NCBI GenBank assembly: GCA_036873135.1
Contig: JAPTYO010000014.1
Location: forward strand, 21,474,952-21,538,951
DNA length: 64,000 bases
DNA from: Clarkia xantiana subsp. parviflora
Lineage: Eukaryota; Streptophyta; Magnoliopsida; Myrtales; Onagraceae
Reading direction: 5' to 3'
The number at the start of each line of letters is the position of its first letter. Position 1 is the first letter of the stretch. The notes below the pieces were generated by a model. It was not told where the DNA came from. It saw only the letters and a list, made by a program, of their open reading frames with translations, and made no database searches. Shown piece by piece: positions 21,321 through 32,034 of the stretch. The position numbers were made by a program, and so were the translations under genes.

Positions 21321-22269
21321 TCTCCCACTCGCTGGAATGGGAGGGTGCCTGTTAATGTATTGTTGTCCAAATCGCATCAACATTTCACTCTTTTGATCTT
21401 GTCCCTGCTTCTGAATAGTTTCCACATATGAATACTTCTCCAAGGCATCCGTACAAGTATTCACAACCTTCAACTAATATACGGTTGGTGGCCACCTAGT
21501 GAACACAAGAGTCGGTGAATTACAGGTGAACTTGACCATCCCCATCGCTCATACCCTTAGTTAAACCCAACCGTTTTCCAAAGACATGGTCACTTGTCCT
21601 TTTTCTTCAGCACTACGCTCGTACGCCGGGAAGCGAACATTGAGCCAGACCTTAGATATGAGTTCCGAGTCCATGAGGATACTTCGGGTGCCTCTTCATA
21701 AAGCTCCCGGGATCAATAACACACTTGAGGTGAAGAATTTTGCGCCCATCCGAATCTTGAGGATTCTACCTTGCACAACCGAGCCTGACCCCGTGGTCGA
21801 ACATGGCACACGTAGTATGAAGCACGCGCCGACAGCATACCCGAACATTGTCAGGAGTGGGATATGTCAACAATGCTATCGCAAAATTTTTATCTGGCCC
21901 AGAATGTTGTTAATGACGAACAGAGTTCATCACGACGATGTGCAAAACGAAGATCATGTCGTGTTACTCCGAAACCAAATGATCATTTTGCGTAGCCAAG
22001 TTTATCCCCCTGGTTCTTAGCCAGACTTGTTACGGTAGAGGTCCCCCTCTCCTACAAGACGACCGTGCCCGTGTGACAAGGCAAGGCCCACATTCGACAT
22101 AATTTGGGCAGATGATTGTGTCCTCCTACGAATCAGTTTATAGACCGTAAAATCTGATGTAATCAAACATTATGACGTCGATGAATCATAAACTCGATTT
22201 GCAATTCTCTCATTTATTAAAAATGTAACTTTCAATTATCAAAATGTTATAACAGATACATGCCCAATT
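21321..22269. other. 3' untranslated region of the Copia remnant
   Basis: Between the pol stop codon (22270-22272, minus) and the 3' LTR. An open frame on the plus strand here (21586-22020) has no recognisable similarity and runs against the element, so I treat it as chance. Confidence 0.55.
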
Positions 22270-22540
22270 TTAAACCCTACGCAATCCAAGCAGTTTAACG
22301 TGCTTTTCAAATGTCTCTTTGCGTAATGGTTTAGTTAATGGGTCCGCTACCATTCGTCAGTGGGCGAGTATTCTAAAGTGATTATATTGTCTTCTACCAT
22401 GGATTTAACATAATTATATTTCACATCAATGTATTTGGTCCTACTATGGTACTTTGGATTCTTAACTGCCCCAATAGCTGCCAGACTATCAGAGTACACC
22501 TTCACAGGCTTACTCCCGACATCGTCATCAAGCAGTGCAG
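22270..22540 (-). pseudogene. Copia pol C-terminus: RNase H, frameshifted
   Basis: Reads VYSDSLAAIGAVKNPKYHSR, then TKYIDVKYNYVKSMV (typical Copia RNase H end) and DEW, after which a 1-bp loss moves the frame. VADPLTKPLRKETFEKHV and LLGLRRV then follow to the stop at 22270-22272. VADPLTKPL is a hallmark of Copia pol ends. Upstream coding continues at 33201-32813 on the far side of element C. Confidence 0.85.
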
Positions 22541-23283
22541 TGATGGATATACGCATGATTCGGGCTCGGTTTTAAATTATTCTGACCTCGTACACGCACG
22601 AGACCCACTACAAAACCCAATTTCAAGATAACCGGGGAAACCGGGCGTCGCGAACTTGCCCGGCACCCCCGGGGGGCTTACCCGGAATTCCGGGTAAGTT
22701 TAACACCCCAGGGGTGTCGCGCACACCCCCCATTTCGTCTCGAATGTATAGGAGACCCGATTTTTAACTAACTCCTATGTGTCCGAGACCTATGTTTCAA
22801 AGGCGCGCGCGTCGCGCTCGTGACAGCCGCCTGAGACGCGCGTCAGAGTCCTTTTCCCAAAGCTCTCCCCTGCATCCCGGTTCACATTTCCACATTGAAC
22901 CGGGTCAAAACCGGTTTACGGTCCAAGGTTGCCTATAAATAGCCACCTTGGGGGTAAACATTTTCAAGTCACTTTTTGGGGGTGAGAATCAAGAAAAGCT
23001 CTGACCTCTCTCTAAACTCTCTCTCTCTAGAAACTGTCTAATGTTGATCGTCGGAGCGAGCGCACCAAGCACCCCCCCTCTCCACGGGAGTTGCTTGGTA
23101 ATGCTCCTCTCGCAGGTACGGAAGGGCAGTTAGCGAGAGAGCCCGGAGGACTCAGCGCGATTCTGAAGACAAGGGCCCGTGCACGATCTTAGAGAGACGG
23201 ACTTGGCCCCAACAGGCTCACACCCAACCCAGAGACATCGACAAGTTACTCAGCGGACCGCCCGCGTTAACTTGGTCGAAACA
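22541..23283 (+). repeat. Left LTR of element C
   Basis: Starts TGATGGATATACGC and ends TTGGTCGAAACA. U3 has a palindrome (CTTACCCGGAATTCCGGG..) near 22675-22702, present once here and about twice in the right LTR. TATAAATA is at 22934-22941, followed by a CT-rich tract with CTCTCTCTCT. It shares its overall layout with the LTRs of A and B. Confidence 0.95.
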
Positions 23284-23285
23284 CT

Positions 23286-23304
23286 TGGCGCCGTCTGCGG
23301 ATCA
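23286..23304 (+). promoter_or_regulatory. Primer binding site of element C
   Basis: TGGCGCCGTCTGCGGATC, two bases after the LTR end. The first nine bases complement the tRNA-Asp 3' end. Confidence 0.75.
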
Positions 23305-23321
23305 CCCACAGGACCAAAAGC

Positions 23322-26300
23322 ATGGCAAGCAACGAGCAGCCACCGCCGACTAAGACGAAGAAAAGAGGACCAGGACGTCCAAGGAAAACTCCGGCCCCGG
23401 AGTCAAGCATGAGATCTCCTCCGCAGAGCCAAAGCGAGGCCTCAGTCGCCTCGTCTATGCCAACAATAAGCGTACACTCTCGGAGTAACGCGCAAGGGGG
23501 CACACAGCAAACCAACGCTCCTCCAGGCTTCGCCCATCAAACCTTCAACACGCAGGAGCAACCATACGGAATGCCAAATGCTGGGACATACAATCAGGCA
23601 CCAGGGGCACAGGCTGCGCCTGCAGTCACCCCAGAAATGATGGCGGCACTCGAACAGCTGCTTCATCTGAGAGAGGCCCTGCGCAACCAAGGATACGGGG
23701 CGCCACCGCCCCCTCCCGCGCAACAAGCAAATATGCCCCCGCCACCAAGGCAGGCGCCTCCAATGAATGCACCTCAGCAGAGAGGCCCTACAATCTCAAA
23801 AACCCCGACCTTTCACGGGAATGCACAGCAAAGCAGGCAGTTCCCCCAACAAGGGACAAGACAGGAGCTCTCGCACTCCCAAACACCCTACCGAGCAGGG
23901 CCATTCAATGAAGGAGCCTGGAGGCAGTTGCTCAGACATTCCAGGGATATCAAGGTGGATATTCTCAATACAACCCGACGCAGGCGCAATTTCCCCAACA
24001 AGGCGCAAGCATGGGACAAGAAGCATGCCCCCTAAATCAGGGTAACCCAGTTACCGGGTTGACGGAGGAGATGCTTGAAAAGCTGATTGAAAAGAAGATA
24101 AAGCAAAGGAAAATGAGAGGGATGAACACATTGGTGGACACCACATCCCACCCTTTCACTGACGAGCTGGTGTACAGTCGCGTCCCAGACGCACTGTATA
24201 ATCTAAGGCCAGAAAAATACCGAGGCAAGGGAGACCCGATAGAGCATGTGCAGCAGCATGAAGCAATGCTTTTGGGGAGGACAGACAACCCTCACCACAT
24301 AGCCATGACATTCCCCCAAACATTAGGCGGACCAGCTGCACACTGGCTCTTCTCCCTGCCAAAGAAGAGCATAGACTCGTGGCAGTCCCTCAAAGAAAAG
24401 TTCATCCACCGTTACATGGGAGAACGTTTGATCGTCAAAGGATCAAATGCCTTGGATGACGTCAAGCAAGAGTGGAATGAGTCCCTCGCAAGCTACTACA
24501 TCCGATTTAATCAAAACATCTCGGAAATTCAAACGAACATCGCAGAGATAGAAATCATCCATGCCTTTGTCAGAAACCTGGGTAGGCACGGGTACGACTT
24601 GGGCCAAAAGCTTTCTACAAGGCCGGTGGAAACAATGGAAGAACTCGTGGCAAGGGTAAAAGAGTACATTGATGCTGAGCATTACAAGATGACAGCCCGG
24701 GACAAGTGGGTTAAGCCCGGCAACAAGAAAGATGAGAGTAAGCCAGGCCCCCTGAAACAGAACCAAACCCCCCAACAAAAACAGTGGACTCCGCCCCAGA
24801 AGAGAACATTCAATATTGAAGAAGACAAGAATCCAGACGTCAACACCATTGAGCTAATCCCTTTGAACGCTCCCTTGAGTGTCATACTGAAAGAAATGAA
24901 AGAGCAAAACCTCTGGAAAGAGCCATTCGGTTTCAGAAAGGGCCAGCTAGGGAAAGAGCAAGACAAGTGGTGTGAAAGCCACGAAGTCAATGGCCATGAA
25001 ACTGACGACTGTAGAAGCCTTAAGTTCCAAATCAATCGAACTACGTCGACCAAGGGGGAAAGATTGAGAAGGTGAAAAGAAAATTCACGCCAAAGGAGAA
25101 AGGAAAAGAGAAGACCAATGACAACCCCCCTCCTAAAAAGAGGGGAGTTATTAATGTCATTCATGGTGGTCCAGCTGCAGGAGGACAAGTCTCCAACACA
25201 AGAGATGTATACGCTGCGCAGGCAAGCACACTTCCCAAGTATGGGAAAAGAAAGAAACCGGAAGAGGAGGACCCCGTGATAGGATTCTCGAGAAAAGACA
25301 TGGCACACATCGTCTACCCGCATGATGACGCGTTAGTAATAACAATGGAAATCAACGGGTTCGATGTCAAAAGAATCCTAGTCGACGGAGGAAGCTCGTC
25401 AGACATCCTCCATGTCAATGTCCTCGAACAGCTTGGAATGAAGAGAGAGGACCTGAAGCCGGGAAATTTCCCGTAAGTAAGCTTTGCAGGAGCTGCTACA
25501 TACCCACTGGGGATGATCACCCTTCCCACTGTGATAGGAGAAGGATGGAACGCAATGAAAGTCGACATCACTTTCGTGATCGTCGAGAGCTTTGGCGCTT
25601 ACAACGGAATTCTCGGAAGAACAACGATAAACCCCTACGAGATGGTGCCTTCAACGGCACACCAAAAGCTGAAGTACCGCTTAAGGGGAGGAGTTGGTGA
25701 AGTCTTGGGCGATCAGACGACAGCACGAAAGTGCTATGTCAACGCCCTAAGATGCAAGAACCGTCTGGACATAGCAGTCATTGAAAGGGGACAATGTTCC
25801 AAGTCTGAAGTTGAGATGCGATTTGATGAAATGATGAGCAGAGGAGAAAGACTCCCGGCACCTCAAACCCCAATGCTCCCAAGCATATGGGACATCAAGC
25901 AAGGGGAATCGGAATCCATCCAGAGTTACTTCAAGCGATTCGCCATAAATGCAACCTCAAGTTTGGCAGAAAAGTCAGCTGTGATCAATGCCTTTTTCCT
26001 GAACATGAACTCACCTACATTCCTCCTATTTGGACGAACACAAGGGTGGAGAACAACCAAATCTATGGCTGACTTAAAAGAGAAGATGGAGACAGCAATC
26101 GAGGTCGCAAACGAGCTGGGGTGGTTCAGCCCACCTGCAGAACAAGAGGAGGCGCGCGAACACAAGCGTGCAAGACAAGACTTGAACAACAACCAAGATG
26201 GCGAATATACACCTCTGAACATAGAGGTGGAGGAGTTGTTCAAGACCATCCTGAAGGATGTTTTACCTCCTCCAAGCGAGATTCGGATTGCCTTCCTCGG

Positions 26301-26457
26301 GAAGAATCCAGAAATGTGGTGCCACTACCACAACAGATGGGGTCACAGCACGAATGGGTGCCCCTCTCTACGCAACAGAATCGAGGAAATGATCAAACAA
26401 GGAGCTCTGCGCTCCTACATTGCATGCAAGAAGCCAGCTTTATCAAACCGTCACTAA
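23322..26457 (+). pseudogene. gag-protease-gag' reading frame of element C, broken
   Basis: Starts at ATG 23322 (MASNEQPPP..KRGPGRPRKTP, AT-hook-like). Parts in order: Pro/Gln-rich N-terminus; capsid-like region 24160-24560 (HIAMTFPQTLGG, AHWLFSLP, FIHRYMGER, YYIRFNQNI); zinc knuckle WCESHEVNGHETDDC at about 24968; retropepsin-like protease with RILVDGGSSSDIL around 25384 and YNGILGRTTIN; then a second gag-like module (SYFKRFAINATSS, FFLNMNSPTF) and second knuckle WCHYHNRWGHSTNGC near 26317. Breaks: a frameshift near 23930, a small deletion/frameshift near 25040, and an in-frame TAA at 25474-25476. An intact version would supply structural protein and protease only. Confidence 0.85.
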
Positions 26458-26814
26458 GGGAATAATCCTTCCCCTATGACATGCACATACTCTATCTTTA
26501 CTTTTCAAGTACTGAGTAGAACGTTTAGGATGGGAGATCAGTTGACTCCATCCATGCACATCCCTTGTAAATAAACAAGAAGACTAATGAAGTTCACTCC
26601 TTGCGTAGGAAAAATCACTATGTAATGGCAAGCTACCCCGGTCCAAAACCAGGAACAAGCCACATACATCATCAACAAAGGCCCTAACTCTACACGCAGA
26701 AAGGGCAAAAAACAAGAAAAGCCATCAAAAAGATATCAAAGCAAGACTAAGCAAAGCTCATGCCTGTATTCAAAACAGAGGGAGCGCGACGCATGCAAGG
26801 AGACAAAATAATTT
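26458..26814. other. Non-coding spacer of element C after gag'
   Basis: Nothing coding recognised between the gag' stop codon and the 131-bp array. Confidence 0.5.
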
Positions 26815-27430
26815 CATCAAGGATGTGAACGTACTAATCTATTCACATCCTTGCAAAAAGTCGGGGGACAAGCGGTTCCTTAGGAATCCTCCCTCGCAAA
26901 CAAATGCAAGTGTCGGACGTACTAATCTATCCACACTTCGCCACAATACAAGGATGTGAACGTACTAATCTATTCACATCCTTGCAAAAAGTCGGGGGAC
27001 AAGCGGTTCCTTAGGAATCCTCCCTCGCAAACAAATGCAAGTGTCGGACGTACTAATCTATCCACACTTCGCCACAATACAAGGATGTGAACGTACTAAT
27101 CTATTCACATCCTTGCAAAAAGTCGGGGGACAAGCGGTTCCTTAGGAATCCTCCCTCGCAAACAAATGCAAGTGTCGGACGTACTAATCTATCCACACTT
27201 CGCCGCAGTACAAGGATGTGGACGTACTAATCTATTCACATCCTTGCAAAAGTCGGGGAACAAGCGGTTCCTTAGGAATCCTCCCTCGCAAACAAATGCA
27301 AGTGTCGGACGTACTAATCTATCCACACTTAGCCATCATCAAGCGATGTGGACGTACTAATCTATCCACACTTCGCAAACAAACAACTATGTCAAGTATG
27401 TGAACGTACTAATCTATTCACGTCCTTGTA
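26815..27430. repeat. 131-bp tandem array, about 4.5 copies, with hairpin motifs, in element C
   Basis: Unit starts at 26821, 26952, 27083 and 27214 (exact 131-bp steps). Each unit holds two imperfect hairpins with a common loop. One has arms GGATGTGAA/TTCACATCC and the other AAGTGT/ACACTT, both around CGTACTAATCTAT. Between them is an insert with GGTTCCTTAGGAATCC, itself palindromic. The last copies are diverged and shortened. Confidence 0.9.
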
Positions 27431-27821
27431 AAGGAAGACAAGCAGTTCAACATGGATCCTCCTCCTTACAAAACCACAGGTGCCGGTAATACTATTTTAT
27501 CCGCACCCCGCCACCAATAGAGATGCAATTTCCTAAGGAAAACCATTGGATTAAGGAAATCGACCTGTCAACAGAGCTACACTCTTCCAAAAGAGAACAA
27601 GTTATAGAGACAGCAATAAAGGAAGATGCAAAATAATACTAAGTATTATATCTTTCTAACATCTCATGTCAGGCATATATATATATAATATAGCAGGTCT
27701 GAAAAGTAAAGGCATCCAGCCAGCGTAAAAAGTCAAGCCCGGGACACACCCCGCCAAAATCTCACCCATGCAAGGGGAGCAACCATATATACACAAGAGA
27801 GTCATATAAAACAAAGAAATA
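27431..27821. other. Spacer between the array and the antisense gene in element C
   Basis: AT-rich with no coding sequence recognised. It would contain the 3' UTR of the minus-strand antisense gene. Confidence 0.45.
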
Positions 27822-30172
27822 TCAACCTGACCCAACGTCAGGAGCACCAGAGCCAAAGGCGTCAGCCATAAAAACATCATGCGCAAGGCTGCTGAAAACA
27901 ACACGGCGATCATCACCAACAGGGACGGACACCTGTCCCGTCAAACCACTCGCTCCGCCCACATCGCCCGCTCGGATCCCCGCAATAGCCCCGAGGGCAT
28001 AGCCAGTATATGGCCCAGTACTCTGGAAAGGAAAATCGGGGGCAAGAGAGTATATCCTCCTGAAGTAATCCACAGAGAAAGACTCCATGCGATCATCACG
28101 TGCCTTCTCGAGAAGTTTGGAGTAATCAGCTGTAGTAGGAAACTCAATCATCCCAAGCTGATCACCCAGGGCAACATGAGACTCCTTAGTCTCCTTCAGC
28201 GCCACAGCATGTGCCTCCTCGTCGACCTTCTCCTGGCGCAATAAGGCAAACAGCCCCGCCTCCAGCTGAGACGCGCAATCCTGACTTCCCTTGAGATCAG
28301 CGGAAGCCTTGGAAGAAGCATCTGAATGTGCGCGCGCCTTCTCCCTCAACACAACGACATCCTGAGACAAACGCTCATGACGACCCTGCAGACCCCCCGT
28401 CTCCTCAACAAGCTCAACAACAAAGGAGGAAAGGTTGGTCATCACGGCATTCACCTGCAACAACAACACAAGCACATCACACACAAAGAGGCTAGACAAA
28501 CATGATAGATCCAACATAAAAAGAAAACAACGTACAGGAGCAAAGCGCGCGAGCGACTCCTCAACACACTTCAAAGCAGCCTCAGGGTCACGGGGGCACT
28601 TCTTGCGGTCAGACGGCGGAACAGACCGCTGAACCACACGCACACCGACAGCAGGTGTGCTCAAGGAAACATCCTTGGGAAAGCGAATAGCAGACTGAGA
28701 GTAGGGAGTCCACTCGTTCCCGGACACATCCCGATCAAGCCGACACATCAGATCAGACTTGCGAAGAGCTGGAGGAGTAGGAACAACTACACATCAAAAG
28801 CAAACACATTAGGAAAAGGCAAACTATACCAATACAACAAGAAGTCAACCACAGTCACCTGCTAAGGAAGGCACCTCCGCTGAACGGTCGCTCCCCGACC
28901 GGGGGGCAGGCATGGTCGAATCCGCATACATTGGCCCCTTCCCTTTGTCGCAGCAAGGAGCAAGAGGCATGACGGCAGACGTCGACCTCTTAGGATCGCT
29001 CGGGGAACGGATGTCAGCATCATTCTCTCGGACAGGTGCAACTCCCCCCGCCGTCGGGAATACCAAGCCTGCAAAGACAACCACAAAAAGACCATTAGCA
29101 TGCTAGCATGATGCTAGCATGGGGAAAAATCTCAACGAAACCTTTAAAGGCACAAGTCCCATACCCGGGCCAACAGTAGGAGTGTCGCCGAGCCCGGGAA
29201 CAGTCTGAGGAGATCCGCTTGCGACTCCACCCTGTAAACAGGGGCGTCTGTTAAGAAACCAACCTACAAGGAAACAGGAACAAATGTCACGAAACTTCAA
29301 AACATACCAACTCATCCCCCGAAGGACGTACATGAATGCCCGCCGCGAGCAGCTCGGCGTCGGAAGCACGATAAAGGGGGCTATACTCCCCCCGCCCTAT
29401 TCGCCGTGTGAATCTTCTTCAAAGCAACCTTGTCTGCATCGGAGAACTCCTGAAAACGCGGAACGGGGTCGGAATCCACTATGTGAGAAGTCGTCCAAGT
29501 CGTGCCCGCATCCTTTATAAAAAAGTACTGACACTTCCATTTGTTCTGGGAAGTGTCCGATCTTTCGCAGAACCGCGCCTCAGTATTCCACCCCGCCCTG
29601 CGCAAGCCAAGGGAGGAGAATCCCTTCTCGGTCATGTGAGGCCAACGCAAGGTGAAAGTACACATCCCAGACTCATCTGCCTTACCCAGGCGGTAGAAGG
29701 CTCGAAAAAGCACCATCGAGTAATCCCAAGAGTTTAGATGACATTGCACCCGGAAACATGTCCAAGCTCTAAACCCCGGTGGAGTGATAGAGACGGGAGA
29801 AATCCTGTAATGTCGACAAAGGCGGACCAGATCCTGACAATAAGGAAACCGCAGCCCTTCTCGGAACTGTGAAAGATAAACAGCCTCGTATTCAGCCGGA
29901 GGAACGGTGGGCCGACCAAATTCGACCCCCTTCACGACGTCCCAAGGATACGAGACCTCTATGCCGGGACACCAGCCCCGGGTCGAGACATAGAGATCAA
30001 ACTTGGAACGTGGGAGCTTGTTGGGAAAAAACATTTGGGTCTTCTCCAGTATCACGCGGTTACCCGACGGTCCCAAAAGCACACCGCTTCGAGACCCGGA
30101 ATCGGAATCCATGGTGCCCTCATCAACCTCCCCATCAAAGTTATCCGAAACAGAGTGATGAGACTTACTCAT
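27822..30172 (-). pseudogene. Antisense gene of element C (putative gypsy-type transposon domain plus coiled coil)
   Basis: Starts at ATG 30172 (MSKSHHS..). The first exon has an acidic N-terminus and then the conserved domain (RPTVPPAEYEAVYLSQFREG, FPYCQDLVRLC, RAWTCFRVQC, GTTWTTSH), resembling Pfam PF04195; function unknown. A frame break near 29390 precedes ASDAELLAAGIHVRPSGDEL, whose donor GTATGT matches B's. Further exons: a Ser/Pro-rich part (about 29084-28860, ending at donor GTGACTG), one from about 28793 (acceptor GATGTGTAG) to ..LARFAP (donor GTACGTT near 28535), and a coiled-coil exon (about 28455 down to 27822; acceptor TTGTTGCAG) with LQGRHERLSQDVVVLREKA and DYFRRIYSLAPDFPF. The intron between FAP and the coiled coil is at the same place as in B. 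Possibly spliceable apart from the frame break. Confidence 0.65.
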
Positions 30173-31992
30173 TGCGTGAAGAAGCAGAAACCGTTGCCTA
30201 CCAGGAACACTCTAAGTATCAAAGACGCGCGCTTGCAAGCCCGTCAACCAAGCCCTACAAAAACCATACACAACTTAATCAAAAACCAGGGCCACGTATC
30301 AACACCATTCACCAAGCCCTTTGCGAGGGCATCCAACCCAACGGACCAACTGTCCACGAGCAAACAGCTAGGGACCCTCCCGCTTTGGAGTCAAAAGTCC
30401 CTACGCTCACCAAAGGCCTAGGCCACCTACTAATCAAATTTCCATATATTTGTGCAATGTGACACAGGTATTCAAGCATTCCACAAAGCGACAAGTTCAA
30501 GAGCTAAAGAAATCCAAGACATGCAAAGTTGGTCATAATTACCAAAATGCCATCCGACCACATTTCGATCAAATTTTATCCCCAAAACGGTTCAAGGCTC
30601 CGGGGGCACATACAAGCAGCTCAAATACACTTAAGCAAGCCCATTACATGTCACGGGGAGACTTACCCCTATCCGAACAATTCAAAGAGCACTCGGGTCA
30701 ACTAAGCCACCGATAAGCACGAGCTACCAAGCGATCACCTAAACTCTGGGGGCATGACTATCCACTCACAAGTAATCAAGGAGTCATTATCACACTCGGG
30801 GGCATCATATCAAGTCACCCATATCAAGATACAAAGGGTCGAGCTTTTTGCTCGAATAAGTCCGATTTCGAACCTCCACGAGTTCACCTCGGTTGGCCGA
30901 AACCTAAGGGCCTCTTCACAAAGGGAGTTCACTAACCATAACTCTATCTATCTACATTCAAAGTTTGGCCAAAAACGAATTTTGAAAAATCAAGCCAAAA
31001 TTTCACTTAGGCATTTCATCGAACACCTATCATGCACCTTATTAAAATGCGAAATGTGCAGCCCTAAAGGTCCAATTAACATCAAGCAAAGGAAGGAGAG
31101 GACGTTACCGATCAATACCCGACAAGAAGGACCCGAAAACGGGTCGAATTGAGCCCGAAATCGACCCGCCGAGCTGCAGCCGCCGCCCCACCTATCGCCG
31201 ATCCTGCCGCCGCTGCTGCCGCGCCGCCGCTGGGCCGCCGTGCTCTGGCCGGTGCTGGTCCTGGTGGTTTCCGGTCGGAATAAGGTGGTGCTAGGGCCCT
31301 AAAGTGGTTCTCCTAAATCACTACCCTAAAACCTCTCCAAAACCCTCTCAACAACCTATTCAAATGTGTATAGTTTTATAAACTATCACAAAGAGGGGGG
31401 ACTACACAACCTAACAAGCACCATACATCCAAGAGGTACACTCACATCCACCCTCCATTTTTTAAAAAGTTGTTGATAACTTGGATTTTCACCATCAAGT
31501 GACTTAGCTAAATTTGACTAAGTTATTTCAAATGGTCTCAACTACTTGAAAACATTATTTTTCGTATCAAGTCCATCACTTGTGATTTTCCAAACCCGGC
31601 ATTATTTCATTTACTAAAACCGTCGTCTCGCCGTCAAGACGGCCGTCTCGGACGACGGGCTCCCGAAAACCATCATATTGCATGAAAAACGTTTTATCAA
31701 AACTTTCATGATTTATTATCATTTTGATACATTTAGTCGTGGCATGAACGTTCCATATTTATTTGATCATCTTACAAACCCGAAAAATTTCATGTGCGCT
31801 CACTTCCAAAATCACATTTATCATATTACTCGTAGTCCGTTGTGCTACTAACCCTTTGCGCAGTTATCAAGCATGACCATCTCAAAAAACTAAGGCAAGG
31901 AGATCGTCTGAGCCGCGCGTATCCACCCTTGGTAAGTCAAGACCCAAGGTGAGCGGACGACCCGAATCACGCGTACACCCTATCTTAAAATA
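30173..31992. other. 3' internal region of element C upstream of the antisense gene
   Basis: No sense-strand gene recognised; open plus-strand frames here lack any familiar motif. Positions about 31170-31290 are GC-rich (CCGCCGC runs), matching a similar patch in B. The TTATAAACTA near 31374 could act as an AT-rich promoter signal. It probably contains the promoter and 5' UTR of the antisense gene. Confidence 0.4.
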
Positions 31993-32034
31993 GAGTTAAA
32001 TAAAGGACAAGCCATTATTTAACTCGGGGGCAAG
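31993..32034 (+). promoter_or_regulatory. Hairpin plus polypurine tract of element C
   Basis: Arms GAGTTAAATAA (31993-32003) and TTATTTAACTC (32015-32025) pair perfectly over 11 bp. CGGGGGCAAG follows to the LTR start at 32035. Relative to element A both arms differ but still pair (C-G to T-A, G-C to A-T). Confidence 0.75.

Larger units (their letters stand above)
20723..22540 (-). mobile_element. Ty1/Copia retrotransposon remnant, 3' part (RNase H end, UTR, 3' LTR)
   Basis: The minus-strand 3' portion of a Copia element. It includes the end of pol (22540-22270), an untranslated region, a purine tract GAGTGGGAGA, and a 3' LTR (20723-21320). Element C (22541-32812) split it; the remainder of pol continues at 32813-33201. 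The 5' part is missing. Confidence 0.85.

Noticed and set aside
21586..22020. 144-codon plus-strand frame
   Set aside because: Lies antisense in the 3' UTR of the Copia remnant and has no recognisable domain.
26815..27430. Regular repeats reminiscent of a CRISPR array
   Set aside because: The spacing is a contiguous 131-bp tandem repeat inside a plant retrotransposon; no unique spacers and no cas genes.
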